64,000 nucleotides of DNA from Lachnospiraceae bacterium (GTDB lineage: Bacteria > Bacillota > Clostridia > Lachnospirales > Lachnospiraceae), in assembly GCA_025758065.1 (NCBI GenBank), contig CP107199.1, positions 3,321,501-3,385,500 of the forward strand. The letters run 5' to 3'. The translations under genes were made by a program, and so were the position numbers. The notes under the pieces were generated by a model. The model ran no database searches and was not told where the DNA came from. It saw only the letters and a program-made list of their open reading frames with translations. Within the stretch, counting starts at the first letter, position 1. The number at the start of each line of letters is the position of its first letter. Positions 42,284 to 51,107 of this stretch are shown in pieces.

Positions 42284-42631
42284 CTACTTGCGGCTGTCCA
42301 CCTCTGTCCCACAGATCTTTGGCAGACTTTCCATATACGCTGTCCAGTTAAATGCACCTGTTTTCTGATACATATCATCGATCATGGAACGTACCACTTC
42401 TGCTGCTTCTCCATAACCTCTGGCAATACCCAGGATCAGAAGCTCCCTGCTTTCCCGTTCTTCTTTACGCAAAAGACTTACAGGACGTATATCAAGTATA
42501 TGATTGCCGCTTTCCGGCAAAGTAATCACATAAGTATCAGGAAGCAGACTTCCGTTGCGCAATCCTTCCAGGATACGCCTTCTGTTCCTGGCTGCATTTT
42601 CACCTATATACATATGCTCCCACCAGCGCAT
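42284..42631 (-). CDS. Conserved hypothetical protein, 115 residues
   Basis: I do not recognise a domain family. The protein is small, soluble and charged, with RNRRRILEGLRNGSLLPDTYVITLPESGNHILDI in the first half, a Lys/Arg/Glu-rich middle (LLRKEERESRELLILGIARGYGEAAEVV) and a predicted helical end. It lies in a run of minus-strand genes between an uncharacterised large gene and the DUF2953-gerW pair, which suggests a sporulation or envelope role by association only. The stop codon is used as part of the next gene's ribosome site region. Confidence 0.6.
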   Translation of the reverse strand: MRWWEHMYIGENAARNRRRILEGLRNGSLLPDTYVITLPESGNHILDIRPVSLLRKEERESRELLILGIARGYGEAAEVVRSMIDDMYQKTGAFNWTAYMESLPKICGTEVDSRK

Positions 42632-42687
42632 AAAACCAACCTTTCACATGTTGCTGTCCCTCGCAGGAAACCATTTTTCCCTGCGTA

Positions 42688-44016
42688 TCATACCTGTTCC
42701 ATAATAGAACGTATCATACGGATACAGCCGTCTTTTTCCACTTCGTCACTGCAGCATTCCAGACTGTTTTTAATATATTTTTCAGCCTCATCTGATGACT
42801 TAAATGTAATAGGCAGTATCGAAAGACACTTTGCCATGGCAGCCCTTGTCAACACCTTCGGAAGCTCCTTCCATGACTCCCTGATATCCGCAAACAGCTG
42901 TTCTAATCCCTTTCTGATCATTTCTTCGTCTGCTGTTTCCTCTAAATCCTTATACTCCAGAGAAGCAAAAGAGCTTCCGGATAAGAGCAGTCCTGTTTTC
43001 CACAGCACCTCTGTCACTGGAGAAACATCCTTTGACAATTCTTCCATAGGGATCTCATTGGCCATCCACTGCTCAAAGCTGCTTTCTTGTTTTCCTTCCA
43101 GTTTTGGAAGAAGATCTGCTGTTTCTGCAGGTATCTCTTTCCATTTATCTTCCTTAAACAGTTCAAGAACCTCTCCCAGTATCCTTGTCATAACCTGTGT
43201 TTCTTCCAGATCCACCATAGCATGGTCTTCACATAAAAGCAGCACATACAGATCATTGACCATATCCATTAACATTAAAATATCCCCAGTCGCTTCACTT
43301 AACAGTTCACCTGCTTCCTCCAGCTTAGAAGAAAGGTGATAATATCCTGCCGCTTCTAAGGTACTAAAATCTGCCTGTAAAAATTCCTTCAGAATCTGGT
43401 ACAGTTTTTTATAAGAATCTTCCTCATTTTCAGTCCCAGAAGTTTTGGGCCTGTTTAAAAGAGCCTCTGAGCGGAGCATATACAGCATATCATCCAGCCC
43501 AGCCTTTGGAGCTCCTTTATAAACGCTCATTCCTTCCTCAATAATAGCAAAGAATTTATTTTTAGTAAAACGCACTGGCAGCTGGCTGATGATCTGCTGA
43601 AAACGTTCATGAAAATCCGCTGGATCATCAGACTGGGTAAGATAGCTTATGATCTCATCTAATAAAGCATCTGTATCTTCCGGCTGCTTTCCTACCAGTT
43701 GAGGCATAAAACGGCCTTCTACCCGGTTCATTACATATTCGTAGGCCTGAAAAATATCTGTATAGGCAGTCAGTTTTTCCATCTCCTTGATCGTATCCTG
43801 ACGAAGTGCCTCAAATCCATCTAAAGACACGCTCTTTTTTTCCAGAAAAGAGCCAAGAAATCCAAAATATCTCTCATATAGCGCCAGCACACTGGCATTC
43901 GGTTCACCAGTCTTTTCTGCCATCATTTCATAACAGGTATAAAAATTCAATGTCATACGGATGAAAGAATAATGATATGCAGCCGTAAGACGACGTTTGA
44001 GCTTTTTTATTTCCAT
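42688..44016 (-). CDS. Conserved hypothetical protein, 442 residues, helical
   Basis: No known domain is visible. The protein is predicted to be soluble and almost all-helical with many Glu, Leu and Lys residues, no signal peptide or membrane segment. It begins MEIKKLKRRLTAAYHYSFIRMTLNFYTCYEMM and ends with repeated short helices and paired Cys (ECCSDEVEKDGCI). Codon use resembles its neighbours. It is followed by the 115-residue gene and preceded by a family B repeat after cinA. It may be lineage-restricted. Confidence 0.6.
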   Translation of the reverse strand: MEIKKLKRRLTAAYHYSFIRMTLNFYTCYEMMAEKTGEPNASVLALYERYFGFLGSFLEKKSVSLDGFEALRQDTIKEMEKLTAYTDIFQAYEYVMNRVEGRFMPQLVGKQPEDTDALLDEIISYLTQSDDPADFHERFQQIISQLPVRFTKNKFFAIIEEGMSVYKGAPKAGLDDMLYMLRSEALLNRPKTSGTENEEDSYKKLYQILKEFLQADFSTLEAAGYYHLSSKLEEAGELLSEATGDILMLMDMVNDLYVLLLCEDHAMVDLEETQVMTRILGEVLELFKEDKWKEIPAETADLLPKLEGKQESSFEQWMANEIPMEELSKDVSPVTEVLWKTGLLLSGSSFASLEYKDLEETADEEMIRKGLEQLFADIRESWKELPKVLTRAAMAKCLSILPITFKSSDEAEKYIKNSLECCSDEVEKDGCIRMIRSIMEQV

Positions 44017-44044
44017 TCCAGTTTCTACCTCATATTCTCAATAA

Positions 44045-44109
44045 TGTTCTCTCGGAATCTTTCTGTGCCTGATTTTATGAGAAGATTTTTTATCAGTTGT
44101 GCCCAAATA
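44045..44109. repeat. Family B element, half copy after cinA
   Basis: It begins TGTTCTCTCGGAATCTTTCT and continues through GAGAAGATTTTTTATCAGTT to the base before the cinA stop codon. It matches one arm of the 31331-31491 copy over about 65 bp. Confidence 0.78.
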
Positions 44110-45354
44110 TCAGTCTGCCTTTAACACACAGCGGCGCACCAGATCCAGGGCCTTCATCATAGACTGTTCACGGATCTTACCTCTGTTCCCTTTAAAATGA
44201 TATTCCAAAACTTCTGCTTTTCCCTTTACAGCGCAGGCCATATAAACAAGCCCCACCGGTTTCTCCTGGCTTCCGCCTCCAGGACCTGCAAGGCCGGTAA
44301 CTGCCACGCACACATCTGTCTGGGAACGTTCAGCTCCACCTAACGCCATTTCCAAAGCAGTTTCACGGCTGACTGCACCATAGGCTGCCAGAGTTTCCTC
44401 TTTTACACCTAGAAGCCGTATTTTCGCCTCATTGGAGTAAGTGACCATTCCCTGCATAAACACATCAGAAACGCCGGAAACATTTACAAGGCGGGCAGCG
44501 ATCATTCCACCTGTACAGGACTCGGCAGTTGCCATAGTCAGATGCTTCTTCTGTAAAAGATCCACTACTGCCATTTCCAGTGTCACATCTTCTTCTGTGG
44601 TAAAGATACAATCCCCAAAACGGGCAAACAGTTCTGCCATTACAGGCGCGATCAGGGCTTCCCCTTCTTCCCTGGTAGCTGCTTTCGCAGTAAGACGTAC
44701 CTGTACCTCTGCTGTTTTTGCATAAGTGGCAATGGTAGGATTGGTCTGTTTATCTATCAGATCCAGTATTTTATCTTCCACCTGACTCTCACCATATCCG
44801 CAGATCTTCACCATATGGGATACCAGCTGGGAATTCTGTCTTTTTTCCAGATAAGGAAATACCTGTCCTTCAAATAAAGGATACAGTTCATTTGGCGGTC
44901 CGGGAAGTAAAATAGCGGTTTTACCATTTTTTTCCATAATAAGTCCCGGTGCCATGCCATTAGGATTATCCAGCACAACGGATCCATGGGGAATCGTTAT
45001 CATTTTCCAGTTGTTTTCCGGTATTTCTTTGTAGATATTATTCTTAAAAAAAGCTTCCAGACAAGCTCTGGTATGAGGATCCTCTTCCAGTTCCATTCCC
45101 ATAGCTTCTGCACATACTTCTTTTGTCAGGTCATCCTCTGTAGGTCCAAGTCCACCGGTAACGATAATGATATCAGAACGGCCCAGTGCTGTTTTTACAA
45201 CTGACATCATCCTCTCATAATTATCGCCTACTGTTACCTGATAATACATATCCAGTCCTAATGAGGCACATTTCTCTGCCAGATATCTGGCATTGCTGTT
45301 TAAAATATTCCCCATTAAGATCTCAGTTCCCACACTGATCAGTTCTGCTGTCAT
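44110..45354 (-). CDS. cinA: CinA: competence/damage-inducible protein, nicotinamide-nucleotide amidase
   Basis: The 414-residue protein has the N-terminal MoCF-like domain (EILMGNILNSNARYLAEKC, VTGGLGPTEDDLTKEV) and the C-terminal CinA amidase domain (about 255-410) with TAESCTGGMIAARLVN and AVTGLAGPGGGS. It deamidates NMN in NAD recycling. AGGAGG of its ribosome site is contained in the last codons of pgsA, from which the ATG is only three bases away. Downstream partner recA is not seen here. Confidence 0.94.
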   Translation of the reverse strand: MTAELISVGTEILMGNILNSNARYLAEKCASLGLDMYYQVTVGDNYERMMSVVKTALGRSDIIIVTGGLGPTEDDLTKEVCAEAMGMELEEDPHTRACLEAFFKNNIYKEIPENNWKMITIPHGSVVLDNPNGMAPGLIMEKNGKTAILLPGPPNELYPLFEGQVFPYLEKRQNSQLVSHMVKICGYGESQVEDKILDLIDKQTNPTIATYAKTAEVQVRLTAKAATREEGEALIAPVMAELFARFGDCIFTTEEDVTLEMAVVDLLQKKHLTMATAESCTGGMIAARLVNVSGVSDVFMQGMVTYSNEAKIRLLGVKEETLAAYGAVSRETALEMALGGAERSQTDVCVAVTGLAGPGGGSQEKPVGLVYMACAVKGKAEVLEYHFKGNRGKIREQSMMKALDLVRRCVLKAD

Positions 45355-45357
45355 GTT

Positions 45358-45900
45358 TTACATGCCTCCTTTTGTAAGCACCTCAATATTTTTCGCCACA
45401 TAATCCACCAGTGAGATCACTGTAAGCACTACTGCGATCACCAGCATGATCATAGTTACAGTTGCTAAAGCCGGAATATTAAAGATCATAAGGATCACTG
45501 CGATCATCTGGAAGGTAGTTTTAAACTTGCCCCAATAGCTTGCTGCGATCACAATACCGTTGTCTGCTGCTACCAGGCGAAAACCGCTGATGATGAACTC
45601 ACGGCTGATGATAATGATCACTACCCATGCAGGCAGCTGTCCTAACTGGATCAGGCAGATGAGGGCCGAACATACCAGCAGCTTATCTGCCAGTGGATCC
45701 ATAAATTTACCGAAATTAGTGACCAGATTATACTTACGGGCGATCTTTCCATCAAAAAGGTCTGTAAGACTGGCTACGATAAAAATCACGTTTGCAACAA
45801 TACGCATGGTCTGGCTGCTTCCATTGTCGTATAAAAGGGCCGCTACGAAAAAAGGGATCAGGATCACACGCATAACAGTTAATTTATTCGGCAGATTCAT
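45358..45900 (-). CDS. pgsA: CDP-diacylglycerol--glycerol-3-phosphate 3-phosphatidyltransferase
   Basis: The 180-residue membrane protein opens MNLPNKLTVMRVILIPFFV and has the CDP-alcohol phosphotransferase motif D-x2-D-G-x2-A-R-x8-G-x3-D-x3-D in DLFDGKIARKYNLVTNFGKF followed by MDPLADK. It makes phosphatidylglycerol phosphate at the membrane. It overlaps the end of rimO by 17 bp and is followed by cinA, a conserved clostridial order. Confidence 0.95.
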   Translation of the reverse strand: MNLPNKLTVMRVILIPFFVAALLYDNGSSQTMRIVANVIFIVASLTDLFDGKIARKYNLVTNFGKFMDPLADKLLVCSALICLIQLGQLPAWVVIIIISREFIISGFRLVAADNGIVIAASYWGKFKTTFQMIAVILMIFNIPALATVTMIMLVIAVVLTVISLVDYVAKNIEVLTKGGM

Positions 45901-47251
45901 GATATACCTCCCCGATCAGGTCATACTCATTTGCTCCGGTTACTTTTACCCTTACAAAATCACCGGACATCAGCATTTCATCGGCATTTACAAAAATAAG
46001 CCCATCTACATTCGGTGCATCCATATAGGTACGTCCCACATATGCAGGTTCATCAGCTACTTTTCCCTCGATCATAACATCCAGAACTTTTCCTACCATG
46101 TTTTCGCAGTGTTCAAAAGCGATCTCCTGCTGCAGTTCCATTACATCTGCGCGCCGCTCCTCTTTTACTTCCTCCGGGATCTGGTCCGGATAGGAATAAG
46201 CCGGCGTATCCTCTTCTGCAGAGTAAGTAAATACACCTACACGCTCAAATTCCATTTCATCTACAAATTCCATTAATTCTTCATGGTCTTCCTGTGTTTC
46301 TCCCGGGAAACCGCAGATGAAGGTGGTACGCAGGGCAATGTCCGGGATCTCACGGCGAAGGGCACTGATACGCTCCTTCAGTTCTGCTTTGTGGGTCCGT
46401 CTTCCCATTCTCCGTAAAATACGGTCGCTGGCATGCTGGATCGGAATGTCCAGATAATGACATACTTTTTCCTCAGACTTAATAGTCTGGATCAGCTCAT
46501 CTGTGATCTCCTCCGGATAGCAGTACTGGATACGGATCCAGTAAATACCTGGGATCTGGGCCAGTTCATGAAGAAGCTTTGGAAGACTCTTTTCACCATA
46601 CAGGTCTTTTCCGTAAAGAGTTGTCTCCTGGGCAACTAAGATCAGCTCTCTTACCCCATTGTCAGCCAGTTCTCTTGCCTCAGCTAACAGCTGCTCCATA
46701 GGCACACTGCGGTAAGGCCCTCTTAAATAAGGGATGATACAGTAGGTACAGCGCTTGTCGCACCCTTCCGCGATCTTTAAAAAAGCATAATGTCCACCTG
46801 TGGTCATCACACGTTTTTCTGCCTGCGTCGGCAGTTCTTTTAAATCATGGAAACAGGAAATATGCTCTGCTTTCTTTTCTTCCCCATTTTCTCCAAATAG
46901 ACGGGTAAGTACATTTCCAATCTCTTCATAAGAAGTAGTTCCCAAAATAGCATCTACTTCCGGGATCTCATCAATGATCTCCTGCTTATAGCGTTGTGCC
47001 AGACATCCTGCAACGATCAAAGCGCGGCATTTCCCCTCTTCTTTATAGCGGGCCATATCTAAAATAGTATTAACGCTTTCTTCCTTGGCATCACCGATAA
47101 AACAGCAGGTATTAATAAGGATGGCATCTGCCTCTGTCTCATCATCTGTAAAAGAAACACCAAGCCCACCTGCTACTCCTAACATTTTCTCCGTGTCTAC
47201 CAGGTTCTTATCGCAGCCTAAAGACACACAAAACAACTTAATTTTTTCCAT
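45884..47251 (-). CDS. rimO: Ribosomal protein S12 methylthiotransferase
   Basis: The 455-residue radical SAM enzyme has the N-terminal UPF0004 domain with three Cys (SLGCDKNLVDTEK, INTCCFIGDAKEE, VAGCLAQRY), the SAM cluster motif CDKRCTYCIIPYLRG and a C-terminal TRAM domain. It adds a methylthio group to Asp of ribosomal protein S12. It lies between rpoZ and pgsA. A terminator separates it from rpoZ, so it probably has its own promoter. Confidence 0.95.
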   Translation of the reverse strand: MEKIKLFCVSLGCDKNLVDTEKMLGVAGGLGVSFTDDETEADAILINTCCFIGDAKEESVNTILDMARYKEEGKCRALIVAGCLAQRYKQEIIDEIPEVDAILGTTSYEEIGNVLTRLFGENGEEKKAEHISCFHDLKELPTQAEKRVMTTGGHYAFLKIAEGCDKRCTYCIIPYLRGPYRSVPMEQLLAEARELADNGVRELILVAQETTLYGKDLYGEKSLPKLLHELAQIPGIYWIRIQYCYPEEITDELIQTIKSEEKVCHYLDIPIQHASDRILRRMGRRTHKAELKERISALRREIPDIALRTTFICGFPGETQEDHEELMEFVDEMEFERVGVFTYSAEEDTPAYSYPDQIPEEVKEERRADVMELQQEIAFEHCENMVGKVLDVMIEGKVADEPAYVGRTYMDAPNVDGLIFVNADEMLMSGDFVRVKVTGANEYDLIGEVYHESAE

Positions 47252-47339
47252 ATGATAAATCTGCTCCTAAATCAAATCTGTATTCTCATCCTGACTTTCA
47301 TTTGTGGTAATATCACCATCCGGCAACATATCCGCTTAC

Positions 47340-47416
47340 AAGAAAAAGCCATCTCTTGCACCTGGCGCCCCGGCTCTTCCGGCGGTGCTCTGATGCAGCA
47401 GACGGCTTTTTTCTAA
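47340..47416 (-). terminator. Large terminator structure after rpoZ
   Basis: AGAAAAAGCC (47339-47348) pairs with GGCTTTTTTCT (near 47406-47416) and encloses GC-rich inner pairs such as GCGCC/GGCGG. It is longer than a usual terminator and may hold more structure, but I recognise no RNA family. Confidence 0.6.
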
Positions 47417-47420
47417 AGTC

Positions 47421-47699
47421 TTATGCCTGTTCTTCGGTTGTATCCAGTTCTTCCTCTGCGGATGGCTCCTCTTCCGGAAGGATTTTTACCTTCTGCTGAT
47501 ACAGCTCATCAATAGCAATAGATAAAGGTTTTTTCCCTGCAGCGCCTGCAACCATGGCATCATCACCTGCGATCAGCTGTCTTGCACGTTTGGAAGCTGC
47601 AATAACGATAGAATAACGGCTCTGGACTACAGGCTGCTCACCTGGTTCAATATCTTTGTTTACAACGTTGATCAGATCTGTGTATGATGGATGTAACAT
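47421..47699 (-). CDS. rpoZ: DNA-directed RNA polymerase subunit omega
   Basis: The ATG at 47699 (MLHPSYTDLINVVNK) lies behind AAGGGGAATGTAAT and is preferred over an upstream in-frame codon. The 92-residue protein has the omega signature SRYSIVIAASKRARQLIAG and the PLSIAIDELYQQKVKI helix, with an acidic end. It assists assembly of RNA polymerase. The position after gmk is the standard one. Confidence 0.93.
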   Translation of the reverse strand: MLHPSYTDLINVVNKDIEPGEQPVVQSRYSIVIAASKRARQLIAGDDAMVAGAAGKKPLSIAIDELYQQKVKILPEEEPSAEEELDTTEEQA

Positions 47700-47788
47700 A
47701 TTACATTCCCCTTTCAATGTGGATTTTATAGTGTTTTTGTTTTATATGATTGGTTTTTGGAATTACCAAATTTTTCTGTATTGCGCTT

Positions 47789-48421
47789 TTATTTCAGATC
47801 ATCTAAATGGTACAGTTCTTCCCGCATCCTGCTTAAGAAGTCCAGATGATAGCAGGTCTTTCTGTGCTGTAACTGGATCAGGTTGTGCATCTCTTCCACA
47901 CAGCGGTCCAGATCATCATTGACCAGCAGATAATCGTAGGCTTCCATACCGGAAGCTTCTTCTGCTGCCCGGGCCAGTCTGGCATTGATCACTTCTAAGG
48001 TCTCTGTACCCCTTCCTACCAGACGTTTGCGCAGTTCCTCAGCACTTGGCGGGGTTACAAATAACAACAGGGCATCCGGGAAGCGCTTTTTCACTTTTAA
48101 CGCACCCTGGATCTCGATCTCTAAGATCACATCTTTTCCCTCTGCCATTTTCTGTTCTACGTATTCCTTTGGCGTGCCATAATAATGATTTACATACTGG
48201 GCATACTCGATCAGTTTCTGCTCATCACGCATCTTTTCAAACTGTTCCTTTGAAACGAAAAAATACTCTTTTCCGTCTGTTTCCCCTTCTCTGGGTGCCC
48301 TGGTAGTAGCAGATATAGACAATGCATAATTGTCATACCGCTTTAACAGTTCTTTCATCAAAGTTCCTTTGCCTGCGCCGGAGAATCCGGATACAACGAC
48401 TAAAATTCCCTGATGGTCCAT
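47789..48421 (-). CDS. gmk: Guanylate kinase
   Basis: The 210-residue kinase has the P-loop SGFSGAGKGTLMKEL (11-25), the GMP-binding segment SISATTRAPREGETDGKEYFF, and DVILEIEIQGALKVKK. It phosphorylates GMP to GDP. It sits between yicC and rpoZ; the small gene remA, often found between yicC and gmk in Bacillus, is absent. Confidence 0.96.
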   Translation of the reverse strand: MDHQGILVVVSGFSGAGKGTLMKELLKRYDNYALSISATTRAPREGETDGKEYFFVSKEQFEKMRDEQKLIEYAQYVNHYYGTPKEYVEQKMAEGKDVILEIEIQGALKVKKRFPDALLLFVTPPSAEELRKRLVGRGTETLEVINARLARAAEEASGMEAYDYLLVNDDLDRCVEEMHNLIQLQHRKTCYHLDFLSRMREELYHLDDLK

Positions 48422-48457
48422 AAAATGCCTCCTGCCATTTTTATTCAGTCAAAAATG

Positions 48458-49336
48458 TTATTCAATATTCTGGATCTGCTCTCTTACTTTTTCAATCTCT
48501 GTCTTTAAAGCAATAGCTTTGTCTGAAATAGCAAGATCACTGGATTTAGAAAGAATGGTATTTGCCTCCCGATTCATCTCCTGGGCAATGAAATCCAGTT
48601 TACGTCCTACACTTTCCCCGGATAAAAGCTCTCTTTTTGTATTTTCAATATGGCTTCTCAGACGGACAGTTTCCTCATCTACACAGATCTTATCTGCATA
48701 GATCACAACCTCCGCTGCAATACGCCCTTCATCCATAGGAGTACCATTTAACAGCTCTTTCACCTTATCTTCTAACTTCTGTCTGTATTCTTTTAAAATA
48801 GCAGGGGAACGTTCTTCGATAAAGTCCACCAGTTCTGTCATATAATCCAGCTTACCTAAAAGATCTTCTTTTAAATGATTTCCCTCTGTCTCTCTGGAAG
48901 CAACAAACTTTTTTGCTGCCTCTTCCAATGCAGCAGAAAGGATCTCCCAAAGATGCTCCTCATCATCCGGGACCTGTTCCATCGTCAGAACTTCCGGACA
49001 TCTGGAAAGAGCAGATACCTGGATATCATTACGGATACCAAACTCTTCTTCCATTTTTCTGAAGTATTCCATATATTCCCCAGCCAGGATCCTGTTATAC
49101 TTCAAGCAGAGGTTGCCTTCTGTATAGTCTTCGTAATTGATAAAAAGATCCACTTTACCTCTCTGGATGTACTTCTTTAAAAGGGTACGGATCGCAGCCT
49201 CAAAATAATTGAACTTCTTCGGCATCTTGATACTTAAGTCCAGGTATCTGTGATTTACCGCTTTCATCTCTACAGAAATCTTGTATTCATCCGTAGCATT
49301 CTCGCATCTTCCGAAACCGGTCATGCTCTTTAACAT
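48458..49336 (-). CDS. YicC/YloC family endoribonuclease
   Basis: The 292-residue protein has the YicC N terminus MLKSMTGFGRCENATDEYKISVEMKAVNHRYLDLSIKMPKKF and the conserved C-terminal block GRKLDFIAQEMNREANTILSKSSDLAISDKAIALKTEIEKVREQIQNIE. YicC proteins are RNA-cleaving enzymes linked to stationary-phase control. It starts the yicC-gmk-rpoZ run. The start is preceded by GAGAGG-type sequence. Confidence 0.94.
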   Translation of the reverse strand: MLKSMTGFGRCENATDEYKISVEMKAVNHRYLDLSIKMPKKFNYFEAAIRTLLKKYIQRGKVDLFINYEDYTEGNLCLKYNRILAGEYMEYFRKMEEEFGIRNDIQVSALSRCPEVLTMEQVPDDEEHLWEILSAALEEAAKKFVASRETEGNHLKEDLLGKLDYMTELVDFIEERSPAILKEYRQKLEDKVKELLNGTPMDEGRIAAEVVIYADKICVDEETVRLRSHIENTKRELLSGESVGRKLDFIAQEMNREANTILSKSSDLAISDKAIALKTEIEKVREQIQNIE

Positions 49337-49607
49337 ATGAATGCCTCTCTTTCGTTTTCCTATATAATCTTAATTATTATAATTCATCAGGAAAAGCAAG
49401 TCAACTGAAAATCATTAACCAGACACAGCCCTTTAAGGATTTCCGGATTTCCAGGGATTTCGCTTTTAGCACTGTATATTTATAAATAGTGCCCCTCTCA
49501 CGCTTATTTTCTCTTTTGCTTCCTGAATAGCTGAATGCGCACAACGTCCCCCCTTAGTTAAATTTAGCTCATTTCAAAGCGCCTGTTTTTATTTTCCCAC
49601 TGACAGA
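49337..49607. other. Spacer between yicC and the second transposase gene
   Basis: The 271-bp stretch shows an AGCACT-ATAGTGC type hairpin near 49470-49492, three short GGATTTCC-like repeats (about 49437-49463) and no open frame of note. It should contain the left end of the insertion sequence, but I could not match an inverted repeat to the right side. Confidence 0.3.
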
Positions 49608-50789
49608 CTATCCGCCCTTTTCATACAAGATACTTTTTACTTTTTCCAATAATAGCTCATCACAAAACTTCCGGTTCACACTTTTTCGGCTGATTCCACT
49701 TTCTTTAAATCTTTGAATACGGCGATACAGGTATAATTCTCTCATGTTGAAGCCGATGATCATCAGATCAAATATTACTTCTGTTGCTGCATGGCAATAG
49801 CAATGTTTTGCGTGATAATACGTTTTCAACTGGTGGAATCCATTCTCTTCTATATCCCATCTTCGGTTCATCATCTCCCATAAAACCCGAGGTTCCCCTT
49901 GATCCAGAGTCGTTACCAGCCACATCCGGCGTTCGTTTTCTTTCCAGCTTTCATGATATCGGATCACACGAAGCTTATGGGGACTATTATCTATCTCAAA
50001 TCCTGAAAGATCCCAGACTTCTATATTCTTTTTTCCACAGGTAAACGACCTTTTTTTCCCCTCATCCCGCTTAAACAGGCTTTCCGCATCCTGAAACAGT
50101 TCCCTTCGTTCATCTTTTAGTCGGATCACCGCATCCAGTCCGCACTCTTTTATCGTATTGATAAATGGGGCATTCAGATACAGCGCATCTGCTACGATCA
50201 CATCTGCGAAATGTCCGTGTCTTTCCTTCAGACGTCTGATCAGCTTTTTTCCTCCTGTCAGTTCTCCTTCATCTTTTTCCGCTCCGTCCCTCGGTTTTAA
50301 CATTTCCTGGCCCAGGATTACATGTGGCGTTTTTCCTACTGTCATACAGACCACGCTCCGGTGGAAATATTCTGTTTCACCTGCACGGTTTTTCCGGCTA
50401 AGGCAGTCCGAACAGGACTTTTTTGTGCTGTTGAACAATTCCACTCCATCGATACCGGCTACAACATATCCACCTATAGTCCCTTCCCGAAATACACGGT
50501 TGCTTTTTATGATATCGATCGTCTGGTCGTGGATCTCACGGATCTCATCTGGATCTATCTGGGTAAGAAGGTCACGGACCGCATCAATTTTAGGTATTTT
50601 TCCATGTATGCAGTTTTTCAATCGTTTTCCCATACTTTCAGGCGCAGAAAAAACTGTATGAAAACTCTCATACTGCAGCATCAGAAAGAGCAGTGCCGGC
50701 ATGACGATATTAAATAATGGGATCGTTCTTCTTTTTCTTTTGTCCGATAACCCCTTGATTTTCTCCGGGATTTTATATACACTTTTCAT
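49608..50789 (-). CDS. DDE transposase (IS4-superfamily type)
   Basis: The 393-residue protein shows catalytic blocks of DDE transposases: Asp in VAGIDGVELF, Asp in DVIVADALYLN and Glu in RRWDIEENGFHQLKTYYHAKH. A CxxC-type pair lies in KKSCSDCLSRK. It resembles transposases labelled IS4-like, but I cannot assign a family. No stop or frameshift interrupts it. The ribosome site (AAAGAAG) is weak, and a perfect 11-bp hairpin lies upstream, consistent with low expression. Confidence 0.82.
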   Translation of the reverse strand: MKSVYKIPEKIKGLSDKRKRRTIPLFNIVMPALLFLMLQYESFHTVFSAPESMGKRLKNCIHGKIPKIDAVRDLLTQIDPDEIREIHDQTIDIIKSNRVFREGTIGGYVVAGIDGVELFNSTKKSCSDCLSRKNRAGETEYFHRSVVCMTVGKTPHVILGQEMLKPRDGAEKDEGELTGGKKLIRRLKERHGHFADVIVADALYLNAPFINTIKECGLDAVIRLKDERRELFQDAESLFKRDEGKKRSFTCGKKNIEVWDLSGFEIDNSPHKLRVIRYHESWKENERRMWLVTTLDQGEPRVLWEMMNRRWDIEENGFHQLKTYYHAKHCYCHAATEVIFDLMIIGFNMRELYLYRRIQRFKESGISRKSVNRKFCDELLLEKVKSILYEKGG

Positions 50790-50825
50790 ATAAGTTAGCA
50801 GCTTCTTTAATGCTAATTTTTCATT

Positions 50826-50886
50826 AAGGACACCTTCTTTCGTGTTGTTTTGTGGGTAACATAATTATACAATAAAAGGTGTCCTT
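50826..50886. promoter_or_regulatory. Hairpin around the transposase promoter region
   Basis: AAGGACACCTT (50826-50836) and AAGGTGTCCTT (50876-50886) are perfectly complementary. On the plus strand a T run follows, so it can act as a terminator for transcripts coming from the left; the loop contains a TATAAT box on the minus strand that may drive the transposase. Confidence 0.55.
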
Positions 50887-50935
50887 TTTGATTGCTTATG
50901 CAGAAAAAACAGTAACTTTTTATTCAATATGAGAA

Positions 50936-50975
50936 TTCCCCGTTCTGCCAGATGGATCCCTTGCAAAACGGGGAA
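50936..50975 (+). terminator. Terminator upstream of rqcH
   Basis: TTCCCCGTT (50936-50944) pairs perfectly with AACGGGGAA (50967-50975), followed by CTTTTTATC. It would isolate rqcH from the region containing the transposase. Confidence 0.75.
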
Positions 50976-51107
50976 CTTTTTATCTTAAAAGCGAAATCCC
51001 TGCCGGATTTCTGTAACACTTTTCTATTTGCAGAAAATGTGGTATCCTTATAAAAGCAGTCTGCCTGCAGTACTGCTTTATTTTTTAATTGACAGGAGTG
51101 AATATAA

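Noticed and set aside
49608..50789. Specific IS family name for the second transposase
   Set aside because: DDE blocks are visible, but without ends or a database search the family cannot be assigned.
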